Positions 1-9,333 of a DNA stretch of 23,925 bases are shown here, piece after piece (the first letter of the stretch is position 1; each line of letters starts with the position of its first letter). The stretch is taken from IMG/VR virus record IMGVR_UViG_3300034106_003716, positions 1-23,925 of that record. One strand, written 5' to 3'. The notes under the pieces are model-generated. The model made no database searches. It saw only the letters and a program-made list of their open reading frames with translations, and was not told the DNA's origin. A program made the translations under genes and the position numbers. The stretch is from a virus.

Positions 1-405
1 TACTTGTTGAAGGTTTTGCGAACCGCCACCGCCTGTTGCACTTATAACATAAGGATTTGCTTCCGTTCCATCTCCAGTAATAGTTACTCCTGTTCCAGCA
101 TCGATTAAATTAGCAATAGAAGTAATCTGCCCATCGTATTGAAAAGCGGGGTAATTTAATTCTTCAAGTCTTAATGATAATTGAGTTATAGTAGTAAATG
201 TTTCAGCAGTTCCACCACTCGGCAAAGCATATAAAGTAATATCTGTTATATAATAAATTACTCGTTTACTTTGCCCTTGTTCGACTATTTGAAAAGAAAC
301 ATTATCAGTACTAAAATAGAATTTTGAAATGATAAAATCACCTAAAATGCTATCTGTATGCAACCAAGTCTTTAAACTCTTTTTTCTTATTGTTAATGTA
401 CTCAT
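1..405 (-). CDS. Tail fibre or baseplate-associated protein, partial (C-terminus outside window)
   Basis: An open frame starts at ATG 405-403 and runs off the left edge without a stop, giving at least 135 residues. It begins MSTLTIRKKSLKTW. Near residues 112-135 it carries GDGTEANPYVIS, a Gly-rich linker (GGGGS) and SQNLQQV. Such GDGT..NPY linkers are common in fibre proteins of Bacteroidota phages, which is family knowledge rather than something proven here. Its ATG overlaps the stop of the upstream gene as ATGA (405-402), so the two are probably translationally coupled. It is the most distal visible gene of the late operon, where fibres and receptor-binding proteins usually lie. A tail-fibre or adaptor role is inferred from position and the linker; receptor and fold are unknown. 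Confidence 0.6.
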   Translation of the reverse strand, partial: MSTLTIRKKSLKTWLHTDSILGDFIISKFYFSTDNVSFQIVEQGQSKRVIYYITDITLYALPSGGTAETFTTITQLSLRLEELNYPAFQYDGQITSIANLIDAGTGVTITGDGTEANPYVISATGGGGSQNLQQV

Positions 406-1256
406 TTTACTATTTTAAAAATATAACTGCCACTTGCTGGATTTACCGAAGCACCACTATGATTGTGTAAAATCATTTTTACAGTATCGGTTGCTGTAAC
501 TATTGGAACTCCTACTATAATCCCTAAAGTTATTAATTCTGCTGGATATGTAGTTTGAACGTAATCTCCAACACTTGCTCCAGTTAATGTAACTTCAACA
601 ACGTAATTACTATTACTTGAAATACTTGGCACGTCAATAGTTTGAGAAGTTGTTAATAATATATCTTTTGGATATAAATAAGGTTGAAATCCTAAGCTAT
701 TTTGATTTAATCTTTGAATACAAAAACCATCAATATAAATTGTTCTACTTGTAGGAACGCTTGCAGCATCTTTTTGTAATGTCCATCTAAAAGTATAAAC
801 AAAACCGCTGTCTAAAAATATATTTTGACCTATTCTACTCCATTCGTTATCGTCAGGAAGTGTAGTACTATTTAAAGGAAAAAAATAAACATTAGTAGGA
901 CTTCCATCCATAAATACCTCTAACTTGATATTAGTATTAATAGCTGTTACTATTGGATTTAAAACATAGAGAGATATAAAAGCATTTGTTGGAGCATCAA
1001 CTTGAACTTTATCTAAACCGCTAGGACTTGAAAATACTAAGTCCGTAACTTTGTAATTTGTATTTGTTACCTTTAAGGAATTAACACCTTTAAAAACGTT
1101 AACATCGGATGTATAATTCTCAATGTTTTGTAATTCTACTAATCCACTTCCTGAATTTACAGTATAATCTACACCATAATCAAAAGATGCTTTTTTACTT
1201 AGTATATTTTCGCTAAAATCATTTGCACTTATTCGTACACAGTTAATATTTGCCAT
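402..1256 (-). CDS. Putative beta-sandwich tail or receptor-binding protein
   Basis: This 284-residue protein has no cysteine-rich or enzymatic motif. Residues about 45-185 resemble a carbohydrate-binding-module type beta-sandwich: FKGVNSLKVTNT near the start, a hydrophobic strand around FISLYVLN, and a closing strand RTIYIDGFCIQRLN. That pattern (lead-in, long loop, then an IYIDGF-like strand) is typical of CBM-like jelly rolls. The C-terminal 90 residues look like a separate beta domain with VVEVTLTGASVGDYVQ. The gene lies 2 nt downstream of 1259-1702 and overlaps the next gene by 4 nt. Position after the tail-tip gene suggests a baseplate or host-recognition role. The fold assignment is by eye only. 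Confidence 0.6.
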   Translation of the reverse strand: MANINCVRISANDFSENILSKKASFDYGVDYTVNSGSGLVELQNIENYTSDVNVFKGVNSLKVTNTNYKVTDLVFSSPSGLDKVQVDAPTNAFISLYVLNPIVTAINTNIKLEVFMDGSPTNVYFFPLNSTTLPDDNEWSRIGQNIFLDSGFVYTFRWTLQKDAASVPTSRTIYIDGFCIQRLNQNSLGFQPYLYPKDILLTTSQTIDVPSISSNSNYVVEVTLTGASVGDYVQTTYPAELITLGIIVGVPIVTATDTVKMILHNHSGASVNPASGSYIFKIVK

Positions 1257-1258
1257 AA

Positions 1259-1702
1259 TTAATCGTTTGTTTGATAGTGAGCATTAATAAATATTGTTTG
1301 GTTTTGACTTATTGAACCGTTTAGTTTTATTTTGTCATTTTCAAAATATATAAATCGAAAATCTTGAGCAATACTACTAGTATATGTAACTAATCCTATT
1401 GATGCTGTGAGTTGTAATGACTTTGCAAAAAATAAACTATTAGGAATAGTTATCAAATCCAAATTCTCAACTGCTTGAGTATATTTAGAAGTTATTGACC
1501 CATCTATAAAAACAATGTTGCCAATTTTTTTATATCTTAAACTACACCAAAAAACATCTGTACCAGTTGTAATTGTTTGAATAGTGGTTGTTTGAAACAA
1601 CTCATTAACTAACTCTAACATAGAATTTCTATGCTTTGTAATATTTACAACAGATGTTATAAATCCGTTTATTGCGCTTATTAAACCCGCTTTTGTTGCC
1701 AT
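1259..1702 (-). CDS. Small tail fibre-like structural protein
   Basis: The protein has 147 residues. Residues 1-37 look helical (MATKAGLISAINGFITSVV, then HRNSMLELVNELF). The remainder is beta-rich, with alternating hydrophobic residues (FWCSLRYKKIGNIVFIDGSI) ending in IFINAHYQTND. A short helical N-terminus followed by a beta domain with a KIGNIVFIDGSI strand resembles C-terminal tip domains of phage fibres, where a similar strand recurs. It is tightly packed between two other tail genes, with gaps of 2-3 nt. No enzymatic motif is visible. Fibre-tip or baseplate function is inferred from context. Confidence 0.5.
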   Translation of the reverse strand: MATKAGLISAINGFITSVVNITKHRNSMLELVNELFQTTTIQTITTGTDVFWCSLRYKKIGNIVFIDGSITSKYTQAVENLDLITIPNSLFFAKSLQLTASIGLVTYTSSIAQDFRFIYFENDKIKLNGSISQNQTIFINAHYQTND

Positions 1703-1705
1703 ATC

Positions 1706-2842
1706 TTAATTTATTAAATATTCGTTATTGTAATCTGTATTACTGTATTCTCCACTTGAAACTACAAACGCCCAATCAGTTGTATTTGAAATACCTTGAT
1801 ATACTTCTCCCAAACTGCTTTTAAACAATCCGTTATCAATATTCAAATAATAACTTCCATTTGCCACAACAACACCAGTTAATGGTAAAGTAAAGTTAAC
1901 TCCCGAAACAGTTATATTTGCTAAATTGTAAGTATTTAGTAAAGTGTTATCTTTATAAAGTTTTATTGTGCCGATTTCTTTTGTGAATAATCTGTTAAAA
2001 GTTCCTGTAAAAACACTCGGCAAAGAAGCTAAAGTATAACTTCCAAAAGGTTGTTTATTAATCAAATCAAAAACACCAAATATCTGTAATTCACTTAAAT
2101 AATTTTCATTATAATCAATAGCTACTTTAAAATCAATATTGAAAATATTACTATCTGCAATTCTATCTTTACTTGGTATAGTTTGTTTGTCCGTAACTCG
2201 ATTACCATTTATGTAAATGACATTTCTGCTCAATAGATTATTTAACCTTCTATAAGTGAAATTATCAATTTTATCAAAAATGTATTTTTCTAAATCGGTT
2301 GTAATTAATCTTGAAGTAAGTTTTTTACCCTCATAAGTAACATATTCGCTTGATTGACTTTCTGCATCGGGTACAGTAAAATAAGTCTTTAAGCGGATTG
2401 ATTGGTAAAATGTATCGGTAGCGTTTTTATAATCAAAACGGGAGCTTTCATTTATAAAGTAATTGGTAATATTTAAAGGGTTGGAATACCAAACGTAATT
2501 TGATACAGTATGCCTAAATTTTAAAAATACAGTTTTAGCGTAGTAATCAGAATTAATATTAACAATCTCAAAATCTATTTGAGGAAGTCCATTAATAGTT
2601 CTTTCGTTTATAGCTACTTTTGAAGTAATGTCTTGTAATTGTAAACCATCGCAATTAATAATAGTAACTTGATAGTTACCATCAAAAGCAATTCCAAGTT
2701 TTGTATTTGTAGTTTGTAAATAAGTTTCATTCGGGCTTAAACAAATTTGACCATTAAAGAATATTGAAGCCATATTACTTTGCCCTGTGTTCTTCGCATC
2801 TTGGAAGTTTGGCTCAAGCCGAATAAAACTCAAATCTTGCAT
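1706..2842 (-). CDS. Tail/baseplate structural protein with C-terminal Ig-like (Big_5-type) domain
   Basis: This is a 378-residue, mostly beta protein. Residues about 1-260 are not recognisable. Residues about 275-365 match the layout of SbsA-type bacterial Ig-like domains (Big_5): a FNRLFTKEIGTIKLYKD strand pair, ITVSGVNFTLPL, then GSYYLNIDNGLFKSSLGE and a closing TDWAFVV strand. In that family these correspond to the 'F...G.I.L', 'Y.V.I..G.F.D..G' and 'W.F' signatures. Such domains often serve as spacers or glycan-contact modules on virion surfaces. The gene follows the large tail-tip gene after 36 nt, a gap that holds a small hairpin. A virion role is likely from position; the exact function is unknown. 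Confidence 0.6.
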   Translation of the reverse strand: MQDLSFIRLEPNFQDAKNTGQSNMASIFFNGQICLSPNETYLQTTNTKLGIAFDGNYQVTIINCDGLQLQDITSKVAINERTINGLPQIDFEIVNINSDYYAKTVFLKFRHTVSNYVWYSNPLNITNYFINESSRFDYKNATDTFYQSIRLKTYFTVPDAESQSSEYVTYEGKKLTSRLITTDLEKYIFDKIDNFTYRRLNNLLSRNVIYINGNRVTDKQTIPSKDRIADSNIFNIDFKVAIDYNENYLSELQIFGVFDLINKQPFGSYTLASLPSVFTGTFNRLFTKEIGTIKLYKDNTLLNTYNLANITVSGVNFTLPLTGVVVANGSYYLNIDNGLFKSSLGEVYQGISNTTDWAFVVSSGEYSNTDYNNEYLIN

Positions 2843-2878
2843 AAATAAAATCTCTGTCTCACGACAGTAATTGTGTTG

Positions 2879-5605
2879 TTATCCTATCAATGTAGTCAAA
2901 GCATCTGTAAACGCTGTTAAATCTGTAAATTGCACTCCGTTAATCTTTATTTTTGTAAATCTTACAGGTGGATATAACTGATTTTCATTTTCATCAAACA
3001 AAACTACAAAATTATTATTAATTTGGAATGAATTTAAATTATTTTTATTTGGATATTGTGGAAACGTAATTCCAGCACTTGTAATTTCCATAAAATCGCC
3101 CTCAAATTTTTCCTCAATATCTAAATCTAACTCCTCTTTTATGTAACTATAATCTAATTCTTTTACGTACCCTTTTACAGTTCTACCATCATTTAAGTTC
3201 ACTTTAACATATCCTTTTTTATTTTGTATGTCATCTATTAATTCTGTTACTTCATCAAAAGGTGCATAAACTTTTACCGAGTGAATGTTAGGATTTAATA
3301 TTTTTTGTATTGAAATAACGCTATTTGTAATATCGCCACTATCTGATAAACTTTGACTTTCTCCAAACTTTTGAGTAATTAAATTGCCATTTGTCTTAAA
3401 AGAAGCTGTTTTAATTATTCCGTTTGGTTTAAACTTTGTTGCTGTTGCTAAATATGGAAACCAACGTTGTATATTTCTTGCCCAGCTATAATCTAAATTT
3501 GAGTAATCCGTAGGATTTGCAACTCCTTCTATTAAAGTATATCCCTCGTTTGTTTGATTGGTATATACTACATCGGTAAAATACCATCTTAGCTTTATAA
3601 ACTCTTCTCCTGTAAATGTAGCCACTCCAACAACTTTATCTAATTCCAATATTGTTGAAGTAATCGATATTACTGTATAAACTCCTGCATTTGTGCCTAA
3701 GTCAATATAAAAAGCATCTCCAACTTTGAAACCTAATAAAATCCAGTTAAAATCAATTCCATCTCCATCAATGTTATTGTTTAATATTTTTAGATTATTA
3801 GTTGTAGTGTCAACTTGCTGTAGCAACACCGCACTAAAACCACCCTCGCTACTTGGTGCGAGTGGAACGCATTTTAATAAAAACAAATTGTCATCATTCT
3901 GTAATGATGTCGTTTGTTGATTATCAAACGCCCTTTGTCGAGCTTGTTCAATCAAAAACGCACTTCTAATATGATTAATTTCTACTTTTAAATTGCTATC
4001 AACTGTATCTGTTATAAACTTTTGAGTTTCAGTATGTACATCATCAATAGAGTTTTGTCCGTTTGTTTCTCTTTCGGAACTTGAACGCTTATACTTAAAA
4101 TCAGCAGTTTTAAGAGTATATCTTTTGTTATACTTAGTGTTTGTGCTAAAACTTGGTAACTCTTCAAATTCAGCCAATAATTCATCGGTATAAAAGTCAT
4201 TGTAAGGCAGTATTTCAACTGTATTTGGATTGACTTGATAATCGCTACAAGTTTCATCAGTAAATCCGATTAACTCTTTAAATTTGTTGTTAAATGGTTT
4301 ATCTGTTATTTGTCCTAATAATAATCCATTAAAAGCAAAATTGTCGTAGTGTTCTCCGTTTACATCATAATCGGGTGCAATTACTTCTACATCGGCTAAA
4401 CTTTTAACATTGTGCTTAACTAAATCAATTAATCGAACTCCTTTTACTACTGTATCAATAGCAATAGCAGTAGCCGTTATGCTTAACTTTGTTTTTATTT
4501 GTGTGTTTTTTAATATAGTCAAAGTTTGATTTGATGAACAGGCAAAAACAAACCATAGCTGACTTCCAACATCTAAATCTCCTATATCTACATTAAAAAC
4601 AGTATTTACTTCACTTGAAATTGAAATTGTTTGACCAGCTGGTGGTGTTCCAGTTCCTACTAATCCACTTTGATAAAAATTATAAGTGTTTGCTTGTACT
4701 CCTGTTCCTGTTCCTGCATTGTAAAAATTATCTAAAAAAGTAGTTCCAAAAGCACCTTTTACTATATAACCAAATACTCTGCTTATAGATGGGAAACCTT
4801 GCTCAGTTAAAACTTCCGTTTTAAAATGTAGTTCTATTGTTGCTTTTACATTTTTTAAAGAATTTATTGTTTTTATAATTCTAAAATTATCTAAACTTGG
4901 CGACCAATTATTTGAAACTCTTTGTGAAAATAAATCAAAATTTGTTAATGTGTTTCTTATTTCGCTTTTTTCTATTTGTCTAACGTTATTAAACCAAAAA
5001 GATGCAAGTAACCCAGTAACAGTGTCAACACATTGCGATAAAACAAAATCATTCGTAGGAGCACTCCAAACACTTTCTTGAATTATCGGTTTTGCTTTTA
5101 AAAGTATATTAGTAGTTTCACAAGAAGTTATAGTTCTACCATCTAAAGCCGTATCATTAAAAGCATTTATATCAGTATCTTCTAAACGCTTAATAATTTC
5201 TCTATTGGTATTTTGAATTATCTTAACTTTAATATTATCAAACTCAACACTTGCAGTCGAATAGCTGAAAATCCCAGTACTAAAAGTAATATTGTCTTTT
5301 TGTATAATATACTCTACTTTACCCTCAAAACCATCATTATTGAAAATGTCAATCAAATAATCAAAACCTAAAGAAGCATTATTAAAAATGTTTCCATTAG
5401 GTAATATTTGACTTATTGTCATTTGCTCAAAAAAATCCCGAGTAAAAGTTAGTTCAGTATCTTCATTTGCGATTATAATATCACGACCAAAACGTTTGTC
5501 ATCTTGTTTTACTTTGTAACTAGCTTTGTCAAAGCCAATCGGCTCACCTATTTCAATAGTGCCAATATCGGGTAAACTAATAAAATTTAAAAAATGCTTA
5601 AACAT
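2879..5605 (-). CDS. Large tail-tip / baseplate hub-position protein
   Basis: This 908-residue protein is encoded directly after the tape measure gene, overlapping it by 8 nt (5598-5605). In siphophages this slot holds the distal tail protein and the tail-associated hub. The N-terminus (residues about 1-150) is a beta-rich block with GTIEIGEPIGFDKASY and ELTFTRDFFEQM. The middle contains long beta stretches. Residues about 770-830 have a short beta barrel-like segment with DGRTVKGYVKELDYSY, the look of an OB or split-barrel module. No peptidase or lysozyme motif was found. A likely single-gene replacement for distal tail plus hub proteins is inferred from length and order; sequence alone does not prove it. 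Confidence 0.65.
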   Translation of the reverse strand: MFKHFLNFISLPDIGTIEIGEPIGFDKASYKVKQDDKRFGRDIIIANEDTELTFTRDFFEQMTISQILPNGNIFNNASLGFDYLIDIFNNDGFEGKVEYIIQKDNITFSTGIFSYSTASVEFDNIKVKIIQNTNREIIKRLEDTDINAFNDTALDGRTITSCETTNILLKAKPIIQESVWSAPTNDFVLSQCVDTVTGLLASFWFNNVRQIEKSEIRNTLTNFDLFSQRVSNNWSPSLDNFRIIKTINSLKNVKATIELHFKTEVLTEQGFPSISRVFGYIVKGAFGTTFLDNFYNAGTGTGVQANTYNFYQSGLVGTGTPPAGQTISISSEVNTVFNVDIGDLDVGSQLWFVFACSSNQTLTILKNTQIKTKLSITATAIAIDTVVKGVRLIDLVKHNVKSLADVEVIAPDYDVNGEHYDNFAFNGLLLGQITDKPFNNKFKELIGFTDETCSDYQVNPNTVEILPYNDFYTDELLAEFEELPSFSTNTKYNKRYTLKTADFKYKRSSSERETNGQNSIDDVHTETQKFITDTVDSNLKVEINHIRSAFLIEQARQRAFDNQQTTSLQNDDNLFLLKCVPLAPSSEGGFSAVLLQQVDTTTNNLKILNNNIDGDGIDFNWILLGFKVGDAFYIDLGTNAGVYTVISITSTILELDKVVGVATFTGEEFIKLRWYFTDVVYTNQTNEGYTLIEGVANPTDYSNLDYSWARNIQRWFPYLATATKFKPNGIIKTASFKTNGNLITQKFGESQSLSDSGDITNSVISIQKILNPNIHSVKVYAPFDEVTELIDDIQNKKGYVKVNLNDGRTVKGYVKELDYSYIKEELDLDIEEKFEGDFMEITSAGITFPQYPNKNNLNSFQINNNFVVLFDENENQLYPPVRFTKIKINGVQFTDLTAFTDALTTLIG

Positions 5606-8600
5606 CTATTCCTTTATATGTTAAAACGTTATTCAATAACTCCTTTGTTTCAGCTTGTTTGCGTAAAAATTTACGCTCTCCACGTTCATCTCTTACAATA
5701 GTTAAACCTTCTTTATTTGCAATAATATTAGCTAACGCCTTAATTTCATTAGTTATCTTTTCAGCATCCATAGATACTTCAATCTTTGGCATAACTATTC
5801 CGTTGTTTAATAACATACTATTTAAGCTATTATCAAACATCATGGCTGACTTTTCGGCAGTAAAGACTTTATCTCCTTTAGAAAGCATTGTTAATTTAGC
5901 TCCTTTATCGCTACCTGTTGATTTTACTCTACCTTGACTGTCGGTAATTATCTCACGCCCTTTTTCTTGTGTCCATGCCAAACCACCTTCTGCATTATCA
6001 GTACCTTTCCAATATTGAGGTATTTGTTGCGATGAAACCATAGCTATTTGCGCAGCTCCAATAGCAGCAACTATTGCACTCCAAGGCAACCCGCCTGTTA
6101 GTGGTGATTTCATTACAGCAGCCATTATACCTTGTGCGGTGTCAATAGCAATATTAAATATAGCTTGTTTTTGCTTTGCCTTTGCTTCTCTATTAGCAAT
6201 AGCTTTTTTTCTTTCTTCATATTCTCTTTCGATTTCCGCTTTTGCACTTGCGCTTTCTCCAGCAAATAATAACGCTATATTCTTTTGCTCTTCTAGTCGT
6301 GCATATTCCTCATCAAAGTTTTCCTGTGAAGCGTTGGATATAAAATTAAATGCCTCTTGTGCGGTTTCTGATATTGCTTGGAATGTAGCGGCGAATTTTT
6401 CAACTGAACCATCAGCTAATTTACCAAGTTTGTCAAACATAGTTTTGCCATTTTCATCCATTCTTAAAAAGAAGTCAAATGTTTCTCCAAAACCTGCATT
6501 GCTAAAAAAATCTTGTCCAAAACTTTGAATGTAATTTCTAAATTCGTCTTGTAATCTTTTTTGTATTTCAGCTATTTTTTTAGCATCTTCTTCTGCTTGT
6601 TTTATTTGTTCAGGCGTCCACATAGTTGGCGTTTTAGAACTCCAATCCGCAGGCACAGATTCTTGCATAGACTTGAAATAATCTTTGTTAATCTTATCCA
6701 TTCTATTGGTAAAATTTTCAGCAATATTAACTGATTCTGTTGCATATTCATTTTGCGCAACAATATCTCCGCCAGTAATAGAAGCAATACCAAGAGCTTT
6801 GTTGCCTTTTGCTAATCTTATTTTTTCATCAGCAACCTTTTGAGCTAATTTTAACTCTAATATTGCTAAATCCATTGATAACTTCATTTTTTTAGCAATA
6901 CCATTTTCAAAATAACCTAATTCATTTTTATTTAATTCCTCTACAATATTAAATTTATCTTTAGATCTTTCTATTTCTCTTTTAATATTTGAAACTTCTA
7001 AATCATATTCGTCTTTTCTGCGTTTTTCAGCTAATTGAGCAGCATCTTTTGCTATTTTTTCTCTCTCTTTAATTTGCTCTTTTGTTTCTGTTTTAGGAAC
7101 TAATGGTTTTTTAAAATCTTTTTTCTTTAAGAAATTTTCATAAGCATTTAAATACCCTTCTGCTTGAGCAATATCATTTCTTAATTTTTCAATTTCTTCT
7201 TTTTTATCATTTCTACTTTTACCAAAAGGGTTAGTTAAAGAAAAGGCACTTTCTTCTCTTAGTTCTTTTTCTAAAGTAGCCACTTTTCGCATTGCTTTTC
7301 TCATTTCAAACTGCATTACAGCAGATTGTTCTTCCATAGTTTTAGATATTTCCTCTTTTGATTTTCCTTTAGCAAATTTTTCAAATAACTTTTCCCCAAA
7401 CTCGAAGCCCACTTGCTCCGCTTGTTGATATAAATCGTTCCAAGACGTATTAAGTCTTATTAAAATATTCATTGCGTTTGTAGCAGCTGTTATTAAATAT
7501 TTAAAAAACTTACTTATACCACCTGTTTCACTTTCGTTCATAGACCTCACCATGGCTGTCCAACTATTACCCATTCTTTCTTGAGCAGCTTGTAATGTTT
7601 CAGCACGTTTTATTGTTTCAATACCATATAATTTCTCGTATGCTTTAGCTAATTCAGGCAATAATTCAGCGGATAATATTTTACCCGCTTTCATATGCCT
7701 CATAAACAAATCTTCCGTCACTTTCATTTCAGGGTGTAACGCTTGGTAAGCCATTGTTGCAGCTTTAACTGCTCCTGGCAATGCGTTACCTAATTGTTTT
7801 TTCAACTCTTCCGCTTGTACAGTACCTTTGGACATCATTTGTTGTAATGCAAGGAAAGCACTATCTTGTTGCTCAACGGATAATCCCATTATAGCAACAG
7901 ATTTAGAAATACTTGTAAATATTGCTTTTATTTGTTCAGCTTCAAGTTTACCTTTAGATGCAACCCAAAATTCGGTAAAGTTTTTAGTTAAACCCTTAAT
8001 CTCAATACCATATTGTTCAGCTAAGTTGGTTAAGAAAACTTGATTTGTTGTAAATTCTTCTTGAGTACCGCTAACCATTTTCAATGCTAAGTCCATTGAT
8101 TGTAATTGTTTAGTGGTTTGGTATATATTTTTAGCAATATCAGCAGCTAAGTATAATCCAGTAGCTACTCCAAAAGCACCCATTAAATTACTTACTCCAC
8201 CCACAGCGGACTTGTAGTTACCCACACTTTTAGAAAAGTCACCTACTGCTTTATCGGCACGTCTTACTTTTTTATCTAATATGTCAAATTCTCTTTGTGC
8301 TTTTCGGATTTCTGCGTTTGATGCGCTTTCAGAAGCTATTAAATCTCTTAAAGTGTTTTTTGCTTTTGCTCTTGCTGAATTAAGTTGATTATAAGCAGAA
8401 TTTAACCGTTGATTAGCTAATGCTTCACGATTAGTAGCTTGTTCTTGTGCTATTGTCGCTTTTCTTTGTTGTTCTGATAATATTATATCAGACTTTTTTA
8501 CTTGATTTGCTTTTATTTGAGCGTTTGCAGCGTTGTCAGTTTCTTGTTTAAGTAATTTTAAAGCATTTACTTGTTCTCTATAAGCAGCGTTCATGGCTTT

Positions 8601-8753
8601 TATAGAGTTATCAGCACCACTTGGAGAAGTAGATGCTTTAAATTTATTAATAGAAGCTATTTGAGTAGCTAATTTATCAACTAATACACTTGCCTCTTTA
8701 AGCTCGGTTAAAGCCGAAGGGCTTAAAAACTCAATAAAACCATCATTTGCCAT
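5598..8753 (-). CDS. Tail tape measure protein
   Basis: At 1051 residues this is the longest gene in the window. Residues about 10-185 form a helical, coiled-coil region rich in Ala, Lys, Gln and Asn. A hydrophobic stretch follows near residues 188-210 (LMGAFGVATGLYLAADIA). Residues about 220-390 match the phage tape-measure core domain, with AEELKKQLGNALPGAVKAA and AGKILSAELLPELAKAYEK as clear signatures. Another helical, charged region follows. Near the C-terminus is a hydrophobic segment (WSAIVAAIGAAQIAMVSS) and a Gly-rich GTDNAEGGLAWTQEKGREII block, also usual in this family. At about 1.5 Å per residue the protein would set a tail of very roughly 160 nm. It overlaps both neighbours by 8-11 nt. 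Confidence 0.93.
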   Translation of the reverse strand: MANDGFIEFLSPSALTELKEASVLVDKLATQIASINKFKASTSPSGADNSIKAMNAAYREQVNALKLLKQETDNAANAQIKANQVKKSDIILSEQQRKATIAQEQATNREALANQRLNSAYNQLNSARAKAKNTLRDLIASESASNAEIRKAQREFDILDKKVRRADKAVGDFSKSVGNYKSAVGGVSNLMGAFGVATGLYLAADIAKNIYQTTKQLQSMDLALKMVSGTQEEFTTNQVFLTNLAEQYGIEIKGLTKNFTEFWVASKGKLEAEQIKAIFTSISKSVAIMGLSVEQQDSAFLALQQMMSKGTVQAEELKKQLGNALPGAVKAATMAYQALHPEMKVTEDLFMRHMKAGKILSAELLPELAKAYEKLYGIETIKRAETLQAAQERMGNSWTAMVRSMNESETGGISKFFKYLITAATNAMNILIRLNTSWNDLYQQAEQVGFEFGEKLFEKFAKGKSKEEISKTMEEQSAVMQFEMRKAMRKVATLEKELREESAFSLTNPFGKSRNDKKEEIEKLRNDIAQAEGYLNAYENFLKKKDFKKPLVPKTETKEQIKEREKIAKDAAQLAEKRRKDEYDLEVSNIKREIERSKDKFNIVEELNKNELGYFENGIAKKMKLSMDLAILELKLAQKVADEKIRLAKGNKALGIASITGGDIVAQNEYATESVNIAENFTNRMDKINKDYFKSMQESVPADWSSKTPTMWTPEQIKQAEEDAKKIAEIQKRLQDEFRNYIQSFGQDFFSNAGFGETFDFFLRMDENGKTMFDKLGKLADGSVEKFAATFQAISETAQEAFNFISNASQENFDEEYARLEEQKNIALLFAGESASAKAEIEREYEERKKAIANREAKAKQKQAIFNIAIDTAQGIMAAVMKSPLTGGLPWSAIVAAIGAAQIAMVSSQQIPQYWKGTDNAEGGLAWTQEKGREIITDSQGRVKSTGSDKGAKLTMLSKGDKVFTAEKSAMMFDNSLNSMLLNNGIVMPKIEVSMDAEKITNEIKALANIIANKEGLTIVRDERGERKFLRKQAETKELLNNVLTYKGIDV

Positions 8754-9333
8754 TGTTCTGTTTTTTTATTTTTTGTTTTGCTGATTTGTCAATAGCAATA
8801 TACATCGCTAATGTAATACTTTCATCTATATTTCTTTCGTGAATATTACTCAAAGAAACAATATTATCGTAAAAATTAAATGCTTTATCAATACTTTTTT
8901 TACTCATATTATCTAACTCCAATTTTTCAAAAGTTAAATCATTTTCAATAATTCCAGTTTCAACTTGCATTACCCTTTTTACTTCATCTGTAAAGTCCGC
9001 ATCTTTGTCAATATAAATACCACACCCTACTTCCAAAGCATTTAATAATTTAACCCTCATTTCCTCTGTAATTTGAGAAAAATAGGCAAACCCCATTACT
9101 TGCTTTATCGTTGCTAATTTGTACTCTAAAAACGCTATATTGGTCGTTAAACTTAAATATCTTTTTGCTTCGGGGTTGTCCGACTTTATAAAAAAATCAT
9201 CGTATATCAAAGTAAATACCGATTGTAAATCTTCTCCCTCGTTTTTGGGTTGCAATAAACTATAATCTTTGCTATTTAAAATATCAAAGAATAATTTTGC
9301 TGGTATGTTTTCTATTGAGTTATACTTTGCCAT
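8743..9333 (-). CDS. Putative tail assembly chaperone-position protein
   Basis: The protein has 196 residues, is largely helical and acidic, and ends in a Lys-rich tail (KQKIKKQNNGK). It is not recognisable from motifs. It lies immediately upstream of the tape measure gene, overlapping it by 11 nt, the place where tail assembly chaperones normally sit. Its ATG (9333-9331) overlaps the preceding stop by one base as TAATG, pointing to coupled translation. No slippery sequence was seen at its own 3' end. A chaperone role rests on gene order alone. Confidence 0.5.
   Translation of the reverse strand: MAKYNSIENIPAKLFFDILNSKDYSLLQPKNEGEDLQSVFTLIYDDFFIKSDNPEAKRYLSLTTNIAFLEYKLATIKQVMGFAYFSQITEEMRVKLLNALEVGCGIYIDKDADFTDEVKRVMQVETGIIENDLTFEKLELDNMSKKSIDKAFNFYDNIVSLSNIHERNIDESITLAMYIAIDKSAKQKIKKQNNGK

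Noticed and set aside
2854-2867. CTGTC-GTGA-GACAG hairpin between tail genes
   Set aside because: The orientation and T-run are weak and the stem is only 5 bp, so it is not called a terminator.
3726-8043. Several plus-strand open frames within the tape measure and tail-tip genes
   Set aside because: They are antisense shadows of long, convincing minus-strand genes; low-complexity composition reflects the opposite strand.
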